Shown here piece by piece: positions 1 through 7,431 of a stretch of 11,674 nt of DNA; the first letter of the stretch is position 1; every line of letters begins with the position of its first letter. Position numbers and translations under genes: made by a program. The stretch lies in contig DGAZ01000043.1 in assembly GCA_002384685.1 (NCBI GenBank), positions 103,808-115,481 on the forward strand, written 5' to 3'. The DNA is from Methylophilales bacterium UBA4017 (lineage in GTDB: Bacteria > Pseudomonadota > Gammaproteobacteria > Burkholderiales > Methylophilaceae). Below the pieces are notes generated by a model that saw only the letters and a list, made by a program, of their open reading frames with translations, was not told the origin of the DNA and did not search any database.

Positions 1-951
1 GGCAGTCTTCCCCCAGGGACTGAGCTATACAAAGATCGTTTTGGTAACCCCATTCTAGTAAAAAAAGAAATTATTCTTACTGGAGAAAGAATTATTAATG
101 CAGGACCGGGCGTTGACCAACAAACCGGGCAATCAATTGTATCTATCACTTTGGATAGCGCAGGCGCTAATATTTTTAAACAAGTCACACGTGAAAACGT
201 TGGTAAAAGAATTGCGTTGCTATTGATAGAAAAAAATATTACCGAGGTTATTACGGCACCTGTGATTAAAAGCGAAATAGGTGGTGGTAGAGTTCAAATA
301 ACGGGAATGCGAAATGCCCAGGAAGCAACTGATGTAGCCTTGTTATTGCGCGCTGGGTCGCTTGCAACCCCAATGGAAATTGTGGAGGAAAGAACCGTTG
401 GTCCAAGTATGGGAAAAGAAAATATTGCTCGTGGGATCAATTCGACTATATGGGGCTTCTTGGCAATAGCCATTATGATGGCATCCTACTACATGCTATT
501 TGGCGTGATTTCCGTTATTGGGCTGTCCGTAAACTTATTATTTCTAGTAGCCTTGCTCTCGGTTATCCAAGCAACGCTGACGCTTCCAGGTTTAGCCGCA
601 ATAGCTCTGACACTGGGTATGGCAATTGATTCTAATGTATTAATTAATGAAAGAATTCGCGATGAACTGAGAAATGGTAATACTCCGCAAGCTAGTATTA
701 AAATAGGTTATGAGAAGGCGTGGGGGACTATTCTTGACTCCAACATTACTACTATGATAGCTGGCATAGCTCTATTTATGTTTGGATCTGGCCCGATAAA
801 AGGCTTTGCTGTCGTGCATGTTTTAGGCATCATCACCTCTATGTACAGTGCAATATGGGTATCCAGATCTATCGTGAATTATATTTATGGTTCAAGGCGT
901 AAATTAGATTCACTCTCAATTGGAGAAATATTTAAAGTGGAAAATAACTAA
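1..951 (+). CDS. secD: Protein translocase subunit SecD, C-terminal part (5' end outside window)
   Basis: Inner-membrane SecD works with SecF to pull exported proteins out of the SecYEG channel on the periplasmic side, using the proton motive force. The frame is open from base 1, so this is a 5'-truncated gene of 316 visible codons. The fragment begins in the periplasmic P1 region with LPPGTELY (about residues 3-10) and DSAGANIF (52-59). It continues through VEERTVGP (128-135) into about five transmembrane segments. The conserved IDSNVLINERI block (about 209-219) contains the acidic residue, D210 of the fragment, that matches the proton-relay aspartate of the family. GPIKGFA and the SRSIVNYIYG ending are also typical. 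The TTG at 151 is an internal leucine codon, not a start. secF starts 2 bp after the stop, so the two are surely co-translated. Confidence 0.97.
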   Translation, partial: GSLPPGTELYKDRFGNPILVKKEIILTGERIINAGPGVDQQTGQSIVSITLDSAGANIFKQVTRENVGKRIALLLIEKNITEVITAPVIKSEIGGGRVQITGMRNAQEATDVALLLRAGSLATPMEIVEERTVGPSMGKENIARGINSTIWGFLAIAIMMASYYMLFGVISVIGLSVNLLFLVALLSVIQATLTLPGLAAIALTLGMAIDSNVLINERIRDELRNGNTPQASIKIGYEKAWGTILDSNITTMIAGIALFMFGSGPIKGFAVVHVLGIITSMYSAIWVSRSIVNYIYGSRRKLDSLSIGEIFKVENN

Positions 952-953
952 GT

Positions 954-1889
954 ATGGAAATTTTTAGAGTCAAGAAAGATATTCCTTTTATGAAATACCG
1001 AGGTATCTCGGCGGTAATATCCACCTTAACGTTTGTACTTGCTGTCGCCTTTTTAAGCATCAAGGGATTAAACCTTGGAGTTGATTTTACTGGTGGGACT
1101 ATCATGGAGGTCAGCTATCCAGAGGCCGCAAATATCGAAAATATTAGGGGGACATTAAGTGCGCTAGACTTGACTGATACCCAGGTACAAAATTTTGGCA
1201 CCGCCCAAGACGTTTTAATTCGCCTCCCCATCAAATCAGATCTCTCGATTGCCGAGCTATCGGAAAAAGTTGCTGCTGCGCTAAAAATTGATAATGAGGG
1301 TGTTGAGATTATGCGAGTGGAGTCGGTTGGAGCTCAGGTTGGAGATGAGTTATATGAAGACGGTGCGCTTGCAATCCTATTTGTCTGTATGGGCATTGTT
1401 CTTTACTTGACCATGCGATTTGAATGGCGTTTTGCTATTGCGGCTATTGTCGCTAACCTCCATGATGTCATTATTATTTTAGGTTTTTTTGCCTTCTTTC
1501 AATGGGAATTTAATCTGACAGTGCTGGCTGCAGTTCTAGCTGTATTGGGTTACTCAGTCAATGAGTCCGTAGTGGTTTTTGATAGGGTACGGGAGAATTT
1601 TAGAAGGATGAGGAAAGCATCTGTTGAAGACGTCATAAACAATGCCATTACTCGCACTATGTCCAGAACAATTATGACCCATTTATCTACTCAGACAGTT
1701 GTTATATCTATGCTTATCTTTGGAGGAGAGATACTGAATAACTTTGCCTTGGCATTAACTATTGGCATTTTGTTTGGGATCTATTCATCAATCATGGTGG
1801 GCTGCCCTCTTGCTATGTGGCTAGGAACAAGTCAGTCTAACTTAGTGATAGCAAAGCCTGAAAGTAAAAACAATCCAGACGCTTTATAA
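954..1889 (+). CDS. secF: Protein translocase subunit SecF
   Basis: SecF is the membrane partner of SecD in the Sec export motor. The 311-residue product has the normal length. It has a first transmembrane helix at about residues 18-36, then the family signature GVDFTGGTIMEV (42-53). A periplasmic domain follows, then VGAQVGDELYEDGALA (125-140) leading into five more helices. The cytoplasmic-side motif GYSVNESVVVFDRVREN (199-215) is intact. The NES variant, in place of the E. coli NDT, is one I associate with beta- and some gammaproteobacteria. The ATG lies 2 bp after the secD stop. There is no convincing Shine-Dalgarno site at normal spacing, so translation probably depends on coupling to secD. 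The next gene begins after a 9-bp gap, so the operon continues. Confidence 0.97.
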   Translation: MEIFRVKKDIPFMKYRGISAVISTLTFVLAVAFLSIKGLNLGVDFTGGTIMEVSYPEAANIENIRGTLSALDLTDTQVQNFGTAQDVLIRLPIKSDLSIAELSEKVAAALKIDNEGVEIMRVESVGAQVGDELYEDGALAILFVCMGIVLYLTMRFEWRFAIAAIVANLHDVIIILGFFAFFQWEFNLTVLAAVLAVLGYSVNESVVVFDRVRENFRRMRKASVEDVINNAITRTMSRTIMTHLSTQTVVISMLIFGGEILNNFALALTIGILFGIYSSIMVGCPLAMWLGTSQSNLVIAKPESKNNPDAL

Positions 1890-1898
1890 TTTATTACA

Positions 1899-3164
1899 GT
1901 GACGCACTTTTCATTAGCGAATCAATTAATCTTACTAGCAAGCTTGCTGATAATATCAGCCTTTTTTTCCCTATCTGAAACGAGCTTGATGTCCGTCAAT
2001 CGTTTTAGATTGAAGCATCTTGCCAGGAAGGGTAACCGAGGCGCCATTCTAGCCTCAAAACTTCTAGATGAAACCGACAAATTATTAAGCGTCATTCTTT
2101 TATGTAATAACTTTTGCAATGCAGCAGCAGCAACCTTAGTTACCATCATCGCCGTTCAGCTCTATGGTGAGGATGAAGCCATCATTATGTCGGGAACCGT
2201 TATAACCACTTTCCTTATACTAATTTTTAGTGAGATATCACCAAAGGTTATTGCTGCAGCACATGCGGAAAGATTGGCACTTCTATGTAGCTTTGTCTTA
2301 TTTCCGTTACTGAAAATACTTTACCCCATCGTATGGTTTGTGAATATTTTTGTATTAAGTATCTTAAAAATATTTAATATAAAAATTAACTTTACGCAAA
2401 ATCATTTAATTACCATGGACGAGCTTAAAAGTATTATTAGCGAATCAGGACAATTTATCCCAAACAAAAATAAATCTATATTCCTCAATTTAATTGACTT
2501 AGAAAAAATTACCGTTGAAGACATTATGATGCCACACACGAATATTGAATCGCTCAATGTAAGTCAGTCAGTAGAAGATATGTTAAACAAGGTATCTAGC
2601 TCTCACAATCAAAGCATTCTATTTAAGAAAGAAGACAATGAATCCATTGAGGGCGTTTTAGAGATCAATAAACTACTCAAGCTTTTGATCAAATCAAAAG
2701 ACGGTACTATTGCAAAGCAACAAATCATGGATATTATTGATGAGCCCTACTTTATTCCCGCCGGAACCAGCCTGTATAAACAGATACAGTATTTCCAAGA
2801 TAATCAGGAAAAGATTGGCTTAATCGTAAATGAACACGGAGAGTTTATTGGGTTAGTTACCCTTGAGGACATCCTGGAAGAAATAGTGGGTGAGTTTAAT
2901 GTTGAGCTTCCTTCAAAATTATCAAAAATTACGTTTGATAATGATGGGTGGATTGTCGACGGGTCCATTACTCTTCGCACCTTAAACAAAAAAATGAAGC
3001 TGAGCCTCCCTACCAGTGGTCCAAAAACATTAAATGGTTTGATTATTGAATTTTTTGAAGAAATTCCTGAGCCAAATACCAGCTTCAAGCTTCATGGTAA
3101 AACTATGGAGATAATTAGTGCACAGGATAAAACGGTTAAGACTATTAAAATTTATAAAAGCTAA
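1899..3164 (+). CDS. CNNM/CorC-family membrane protein with CBS pair (YfjD-like, putative Mg2+ transporter)
   Basis: This integral inner-membrane protein has the CNNM (DUF21) - CBS pair - CorC_HlyC architecture, the family often annotated as hemolysin or HlyC/CorC transporter. Characterised members act in Mg2+ transport. The membrane domain spans about residues 8-160 with three to four hydrophobic segments. It contains SLSET (24-28), LLCNNF (67-72) and SEISPK (111-116), positions where the family places polar or acidic residues for Mg2+. CBS1 starts at VEDIMMPHTNIESL (206-219), and CBS2 carries the hallmark GLVTLEDILEEIVGEF (318-333). A C-terminal CorC_HlyC domain fills about 340-420. The start is GTG. 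An in-frame stop lies just upstream and the first helix begins at once, so GTG is the only sensible start. It has no visible Shine-Dalgarno site. The 421-residue length fits the family. Position between secF and clpS suggests co-transcription, not necessarily a shared function. Confidence 0.92.
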   Translation: MTHFSLANQLILLASLLIISAFFSLSETSLMSVNRFRLKHLARKGNRGAILASKLLDETDKLLSVILLCNNFCNAAAATLVTIIAVQLYGEDEAIIMSGTVITTFLILIFSEISPKVIAAAHAERLALLCSFVLFPLLKILYPIVWFVNIFVLSILKIFNIKINFTQNHLITMDELKSIISESGQFIPNKNKSIFLNLIDLEKITVEDIMMPHTNIESLNVSQSVEDMLNKVSSSHNQSILFKKEDNESIEGVLEINKLLKLLIKSKDGTIAKQQIMDIIDEPYFIPAGTSLYKQIQYFQDNQEKIGLIVNEHGEFIGLVTLEDILEEIVGEFNVELPSKLSKITFDNDGWIVDGSITLRTLNKKMKLSLPTSGPKTLNGLIIEFFEEIPEPNTSFKLHGKTMEIISAQDKTVKTIKIYKS

Positions 3165-3174
3165 CGACTAAGCT

Positions 3175-3486
3175 ATGGCCCATATTAATCATACCGATGA
3201 CGTCAAAATAAGTCCTAGTCGAATTAAACCGAAACTTCCCAGTCTTTACAAGGTCATTATACTTAACGATGATTACACTCCTATGGAGTTTGTAGTTTTC
3301 AGCATTCAACATGTCTTTAAAAAATCACACGATGAGGCTACAAGAATTATGCTAAAAATTCATACAGAGGGGGCTGGTGTTTGTGGAATGTTTCCTCTGG
3401 AGATAGCAGAAACTAAAATGAAGCAAGTATTAAATTTAGCTAAAGAGCACCAACACCCCTTGCAATGTATTATAGAAAAGATATAG
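3175..3486 (+). CDS. clpS: ATP-dependent Clp protease adaptor ClpS
   Basis: ClpS is the cytoplasmic adaptor that recognises N-degron substrates (Leu, Phe, Trp, Tyr at the N terminus) and hands them to ClpA-ClpP. The 103-residue product has the usual two parts: a flexible, charged N-terminal tail (about 1-23) needed for delivery, then the folded core. NDDYTPMEF (31-39) carries the substrate-pocket residues N31, D32 and D33 and the gatekeeper methionine M37. H63, in KIHTEG, matches the pocket histidine of E. coli ClpS. GVCGMF and EIAETK (75-80) are the conserved ClpA-contacting and core segments. It sits 10 bp behind the CNNM gene and 8 bp ahead of clpA, the classic clpS-clpA pair. No clear Shine-Dalgarno site is visible before the ATG. 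Confidence 0.97.
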   Translation: MAHINHTDDVKISPSRIKPKLPSLYKVIILNDDYTPMEFVVFSIQHVFKKSHDEATRIMLKIHTEGAGVCGMFPLEIAETKMKQVLNLAKEHQHPLQCIIEKI

Positions 3487-3494
3487 TTTAATTT

Positions 3495-5750
3495 ATGATT
3501 GCACAAGAATTAGAAGTAAGCTTACATATGGCCTTCATGGACGCGAGGCAAAAACGTCATGAACTGATCACCGTCGAACACCTATTGCTGGCCATGTTAG
3601 ATAACCCTTCAGCATCTGATGTTCTTAAGTCGTGTGGTGCAAATATTGAAAAATTAAGAACTGATCTAGTCGATCACATTGAAGAGCATACGCCCATCGT
3701 AGATGGAAGTGATGAGGTCGATACTCAACCTACCCTCGGATTTCAACGTGTTATACAAAGAGCAATGCTACACGTCCAATCTTCCGGAAAGAAAGAAGTC
3801 ACTGGTGCTAACGTTTTAGTAGCTATCTTTGGTGAAAAGGATTCTCATGCTGTTTACTTTCTTCATCAGGAAGGTGTTGCTAGGCTAGATATTGTTAACT
3901 TTATAGCTCATGGTATCTCTAAAGTTGCAGAAACAAGTGATAACGAAGAACCGGTCAGCGGAGGGGATACCGAGGTTAAAAGCAACAAAGGCCTAGAAAC
4001 CTATACTATCAATCTTAATAAATTGGTTGCTCAAGGAAAAATTGACCCTTTAATTGGAAGAGACTCCGAAGTTGAAAGATTAATTCAAATATTATGTAGG
4101 CGAAGAAAAAATAACCCCTTGCTTGTAGGTGATGCTGGAGTTGGAAAAACCGCGATTGCAGAAGGTCTTGCTAAAAAAATAGTAGAAAATGATACGCCTG
4201 AAATTTTGCGAGGCATGGTTATTTACTCACTTGATTTGGGGGCACTTATTGCTGGGACCAAATATAGGGGAGATTTTGAGCAAAGATTGAAAGACGTGTT
4301 AAAGCTCTTAGCTGAACAAGACAATGCCATATTATTTATTGATGAAATTCATACTATTATTGGTGCCGGTTCCGCAAGTGGTGGTACATTGGATGCGTCC
4401 AATCTTCTAAAACCAGCTCTGGCAAACGGCAATTTAAAGTGTATTGGTGCTACAACCTACCAAGAGTATAGAACCGTATTTGAAAAAGATCACGCGTTGG
4501 CAAGGCGTTTTCAAAAAATAGATGTAGATGAGCCTGATGTCGCAACCACTATAAGCATTCTTAAAGGCCTTAAGTCTCATTTTGAAAAACACCATAACGT
4601 TAAATTTTCTTCGAGTGCGCTTATTAGCGCGGCTGAACTATCAGCTAAATTTATTAATGATAAGCAGCTCCCAGATAAAGCCATAGATGTTATTGATGAG
4701 GCTGGAGCAGCACAGAGAATTCTTCCAAAAGCCAAACAGAAGAAACTTATCGGTTCTAAAGAAATAGAAAACGTTATTGCGAAAATGGCCAGAATACCAG
4801 CTCAGAATATCAACAAAGATGATAGAAGTGCTCTTAAAACTCTTGAGAGAGATCTTAAAGCGGTGATATTTGGACAAAATAAAGCAATAGACTGCCTTTC
4901 TTCAGCTATAAAAATGGCTAGAAGCGGACTTGGTTCTGATAACAAGCCCATTGGTAGCTTTCTATTCAGCGGCCCAACCGGAGTAGGTAAAACTGAGGTG
5001 GCAAAACAGTTAGCTTACATTCTTGGGATTGAATTAGTAAGAATTGATATGAGTGAGTACATGGAAAGGCACTCGGTTTCTAAACTCATCGGCGCGCCTC
5101 CAGGGTACGTAGGATTTGATCAGGGAGGTATTTTGACAGAAAGTGTCAACAAAAACCCTCACTCCGTACTTTTGCTTGATGAAATTGAAAAAGCACACCC
5201 AGACGTCTTTAATATATTGCTTCAAGTCATGGATAATGGCTTCTTGACTGATAGCAACGGACGAAAAACAGATTTTAGAAATGTTACCTTGATTATGACA
5301 ACAAATGCTGGGGCCGAAGCCTTATCTAAAGCTTCTTTTGGCTTTACCCATTCAAAAAAATCTGGGGATGAGCAGGAAGATATTAAAAAGCTATTTACTC
5401 CAGAATTCAGGAACAGGATAGATGCAATCGTTTCATTTGCAGCACTTGATAACGATATAATCCTCAAAGTTGTGGATAAATTCCTGATTCAGCTTGAGAG
5501 TCAACTTCATGATAAAAAAGTTGATGCTACATTTACACCTAAACTTAAAGAGTTTCTTGCTCAAAAAGGCTTTGACCCACAAATGGGAGCTCGTCCAATG
5601 GCAAGGCTTATTCAAGATACGATAAGGAAAGCACTTGCCGATGAATTATTATTTGGAAAACTCATTAGCGGGGGAGAGATAGAAATAGATATAAGCGAGG
5701 ATGAAGAAATAATCCTAAACTTTACAAACAAAGAAAAAGTCTCTGCTTAG
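3495..5750 (+). CDS. clpA: ATP-dependent Clp protease ATP-binding subunit ClpA
   Basis: ClpA is the hexameric AAA+ unfoldase that feeds substrates into ClpP. The 751 residues match the family length (E. coli 758). The N-terminal Clp_N double repeat covers about 1-145 and is the ClpS docking domain. AAA module 1 has Walker A GDAGVGKT (212-219), pore loop KYRGDFE (256-262), Walker B LFIDEIH (280-286) and arginine region ARRF (336-339). AAA module 2 has Walker A GPTGVGKT (493-500), pore loop GYVG (537-540), Walker B LLLDEIEKA (559-567), EFRNR (637-641) and sensor-2 GAR (698-700). No ClpB-type middle coiled coil is present, which separates it from ClpB. The ClpP-docking loop reads FGF (615-617) where E. 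coli has IGL. The gene ends in TAG overlapping the stop of the opposite-strand transferase gene. No Shine-Dalgarno site precedes the ATG. Confidence 0.97.
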   Translation: MIAQELEVSLHMAFMDARQKRHELITVEHLLLAMLDNPSASDVLKSCGANIEKLRTDLVDHIEEHTPIVDGSDEVDTQPTLGFQRVIQRAMLHVQSSGKKEVTGANVLVAIFGEKDSHAVYFLHQEGVARLDIVNFIAHGISKVAETSDNEEPVSGGDTEVKSNKGLETYTINLNKLVAQGKIDPLIGRDSEVERLIQILCRRRKNNPLLVGDAGVGKTAIAEGLAKKIVENDTPEILRGMVIYSLDLGALIAGTKYRGDFEQRLKDVLKLLAEQDNAILFIDEIHTIIGAGSASGGTLDASNLLKPALANGNLKCIGATTYQEYRTVFEKDHALARRFQKIDVDEPDVATTISILKGLKSHFEKHHNVKFSSSALISAAELSAKFINDKQLPDKAIDVIDEAGAAQRILPKAKQKKLIGSKEIENVIAKMARIPAQNINKDDRSALKTLERDLKAVIFGQNKAIDCLSSAIKMARSGLGSDNKPIGSFLFSGPTGVGKTEVAKQLAYILGIELVRIDMSEYMERHSVSKLIGAPPGYVGFDQGGILTESVNKNPHSVLLLDEIEKAHPDVFNILLQVMDNGFLTDSNGRKTDFRNVTLIMTTNAGAEALSKASFGFTHSKKSGDEQEDIKKLFTPEFRNRIDAIVSFAALDNDIILKVVDKFLIQLESQLHDKKVDATFTPKLKEFLAQKGFDPQMGARPMARLIQDTIRKALADELLFGKLISGGEIEIDISEDEEIILNFTNKEKVSA
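5747..5750. other. Interlocked stop codons of convergent clpA and GST genes
   Basis: The four bases TTAG contain the TAG stop of clpA (5748-5750, plus strand). They also contain, on the other strand, the TAA stop of the transferase gene (complement of 5747-5749). The two genes therefore overlap by 4 bp tail to tail. I see no GC-rich hairpin with a T-tract near the junction, so each transcript probably runs on antisense to the other gene. Confidence 0.9.
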
Positions 5751-6397
5751 TTAGTAAATTCTGGTCTTATCATAGCCCTTAAAAATAGCTCGTCACTTCC
5801 CATGAGCTCAAACCACTTCTTCGTCTTAATTAGCTTTATGTTCGTAAATCGATCAATATCAACATGGGCAAATTGCCTTATAAAAGGAAATATCGCAATA
5901 TCTGCAAATGAAACTCGGTTACCAATCAAAAATTTATGGTTGCCTAGACAGATCTCAAGAGACTCTAAAAACAGCAACCCCTTTTTAAAGAGATCATCTC
6001 TGACTAAAATATTTTCAATAGGCTCGTACTTATAGGCATCTAGTTGTTTTTTAAACTCACAATCATTAACTGTTATTAAGTTGTCGGTCACCTCTCGTTC
6101 ATGCTGACTCAATATTATTAAATGATTAGACTCGTCAGAAATTGCATAGGCCCACAACATAATATCAAGGCTTTCGTCAATAACCTTGTTATTGTAAAGA
6201 AGTACTGGGACAGTGGCTTTTGGACTTAACTTAATTAACTCTTCTGGCTTGTCTCGGAGTGATATTTCATAAGCATCGAAACTTATATTGGCACTCAGCA
6301 TAGCCATCCGAGCTCGCATGGCATAAGGGCATCTTCGGTATGAAAATAAAAAAGGTTTATCGATATCTCTACTACTGAATTCTTTTACATAATTCAT
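5747..6397 (-). CDS. Glutathione S-transferase family protein (Cys-type, CPYA motif)
   Basis: This cytoplasmic protein has the thioredoxin-like plus all-helical GST fold. In the N-terminal domain (about 14-88), SYRRCPYAMRARMAM holds a CPYA active-site motif at 23-26, so C23 is the likely catalytic thiol. The cis-proline lies in ATVPVLL (P64), and the glutathione gamma-glutamyl contact is DES (74-76). In the helical domain the N-capping segment is VSFADIAIFPF (162-172). A cysteine in place of Ser or Tyr suggests thiol-transferase or dehydroascorbate-reductase-like chemistry (omega-like) more than conjugation. The real substrate is unknown. The LRDKPEEL and SPKATVPVL block resembles an uncharacterised GST group common in beta- and gammaproteobacteria. 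The chosen ATG overlaps the end of pyrD by 26 bp. No other start occurs before the first strand, so the overlap looks real. Confidence 0.88.
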   Translation of the reverse strand: MNYVKEFSSRDIDKPFLFSYRRCPYAMRARMAMLSANISFDAYEISLRDKPEELIKLSPKATVPVLLYNNKVIDESLDIMLWAYAISDESNHLIILSQHEREVTDNLITVNDCEFKKQLDAYKYEPIENILVRDDLFKKGLLFLESLEICLGNHKFLIGNRVSFADIAIFPFIRQFAHVDIDRFTNIKLIKTKKWFELMGSDELFLRAMIRPEFTN

Positions 6398-7382
6398 GAA
6401 TAAGATTATGCCCTTTAAAAATTAGTCCGGAATATATTTGAATGAGATCGGCCCCATTTTCCAGCCTATTTAACCCGTCATCTCCGCTCATAATCCCACC
6501 GACACCAATGATAGGAATTTCCTTTTTCAGGCGCTGATATATATATTTTTGTGTTTTTAATGCATCTTCGTAGAGCGGCTTCCCAGAAAGACCACCTTCC
6601 TCAACGTGCTGAGGATTAGATTTGACTGTCTCTCTTTTGATAGTTGTATTAGTGGCAATAATTCCATCAACTTTAAATTTTAGAGCAATATCACAGATAT
6701 TATTTAAGTCATTAATAGAGGTATCCGGTGAAATTTTTACTAAGAAAGGGGTGTATTTATTATGGTACTTACAAAGCTTCTTTTGTTCTGATTTAATAGA
6801 GGAGATTAAATTCTCAAAAAAATCGTACCCCTGTAATTGCCTCAGATTTTTAGTGTTAGGTGAAGAAATATTGATCACAATATAACTTGCGTATAAATAA
6901 GATTTACGAAAACAAATAAGGTAATCATCGGCAGCACTTTCAATCGGAGTGCTGAAGTTTTTACCGATATTAATTCCTAAAACTCCAGAAAAATTGGATG
7001 ACTTAATATTGTTGATAGCCCTGTCTATGCCAACATTATTAAACCCAAATCGGTTAATTATACCTTCCTCTTCGGTGAGTCTAAACGAACGTGGCTTTGG
7101 ATTTCCTGGTTGTGCTAAGGGAGTAATTGTTCCCACTTCAATAAATCCAAATCCTAGTTTGGAAAGAATATCTAAGTACTCAGCATTCTTATCAAGTCCA
7201 GCAGCTAATCCAACAGGGTTTTCAAACTTAATATTAAATACAACCCTAGACTTACATTTCGGAACCTGAGGCAAGAGGCACAGAAGCCCTAGGCTGTTTA
7301 CTATTTTTAATCCCCACATAGCAATATGATGTGCCACCTCAGGATCGAATAAAAATAATAATTTTCTAATAATTAAATACAT
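6372..7382 (-). CDS. pyrD: Dihydroorotate dehydrogenase (quinone), class 2
   Basis: PyrD oxidises dihydroorotate to orotate, step four of pyrimidine synthesis. It uses FMN and passes electrons to membrane quinones. The 336 residues equal the E. coli class 2 enzyme. The N-terminal extension (about 1-40, starting MYLIIRKLLFLFDPEVAHH) is the amphipathic membrane and quinone-binding segment that defines class 2. Conserved blocks are NPVGLAAGLDKN (55-66), EVGTITPLAQPGN (82-94), RFGFNN (111-116), GINIGKN (136-142) and NISSPNT (171-177). The last of these contains S174, matching the catalytic serine of E. coli. ATNTT (243-247), GGLSGKPL (263-270), IIGVGGI (291-297) and QIYSGLIFKG (315-324) complete the FMN site. 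It is transcribed divergently from roxA across 49 bp and is followed by the overlapping transferase gene. No clear Shine-Dalgarno site is present. Confidence 0.97.
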   Translation of the reverse strand: MYLIIRKLLFLFDPEVAHHIAMWGLKIVNSLGLLCLLPQVPKCKSRVVFNIKFENPVGLAAGLDKNAEYLDILSKLGFGFIEVGTITPLAQPGNPKPRSFRLTEEEGIINRFGFNNVGIDRAINNIKSSNFSGVLGINIGKNFSTPIESAADDYLICFRKSYLYASYIVINISSPNTKNLRQLQGYDFFENLISSIKSEQKKLCKYHNKYTPFLVKISPDTSINDLNNICDIALKFKVDGIIATNTTIKRETVKSNPQHVEEGGLSGKPLYEDALKTQKYIYQRLKKEIPIIGVGGIMSGDDGLNRLENGADLIQIYSGLIFKGHNLIHELCKRIQ

Positions 7383-7431
7383 TCTTTAAATTTTAACTGA
7401 TGTTTTTTTAATCAGTTAATATATCACCATA
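7383..7431. promoter_or_regulatory. Divergent pyrD/roxA promoter region built on a palindrome
   Basis: This 49-bp gap must start both the pyrD operon (minus) and roxA (plus). The plus-strand candidate is TTAACT (7393-7398), an 18-bp spacer, then TAATAT (7417-7422). The minus-strand candidate is TTAACT (complement of 7414-7419), an 18-bp spacer, then TAAAAT (complement of 7390-7395). Both -35 boxes come from the arms of the inverted repeat, so the two promoters overlap face to face. Predicted transcript starts fall within a few bases of each ATG, and neither gene shows a Shine-Dalgarno site, which would fit leaderless or near-leaderless mRNAs. The promoter boxes are read by eye and only moderately match the sigma-70 consensus. 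Confidence 0.45.
7393..7419. repeat. Perfect 9-bp inverted repeat with 9-bp spacer
   Basis: TTAACTGAT at 7393-7401 is exactly reverse-complemented by ATCAGTTAA at 7411-7419. The 9-base spacer contains seven consecutive T (7403-7409). The centre-to-centre distance of 18 bp is somewhat under two helical turns, so the repeat could be a dimeric-repressor operator as well as the source of the two promoters. It is not a terminator: the arms are AT-rich, the T-run is in the loop, and the flanking genes diverge. Confidence 0.85.

Noticed and set aside
151..153. TTG as the start of a 266-residue gene
   Set aside because: The same frame is open back to base 1 and encodes conserved SecD sequence before this codon, so it is an internal leucine of a truncated gene.
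1922..2149. Minus-strand open frame inside the CNNM gene
   Set aside because: It is a shadow of the conserved membrane domain, with no family resemblance.
6949..7269. Plus-strand open frame of 106 codons inside pyrD
   Set aside because: It mirrors conserved pyrD codons and shows no domain of its own or ribosome binding site.
7393..7419. The palindrome as an intrinsic terminator
   Set aside because: The T-run lies in the loop, the arms are AT-rich, and both flanking genes start here, so there is no transcript to end.
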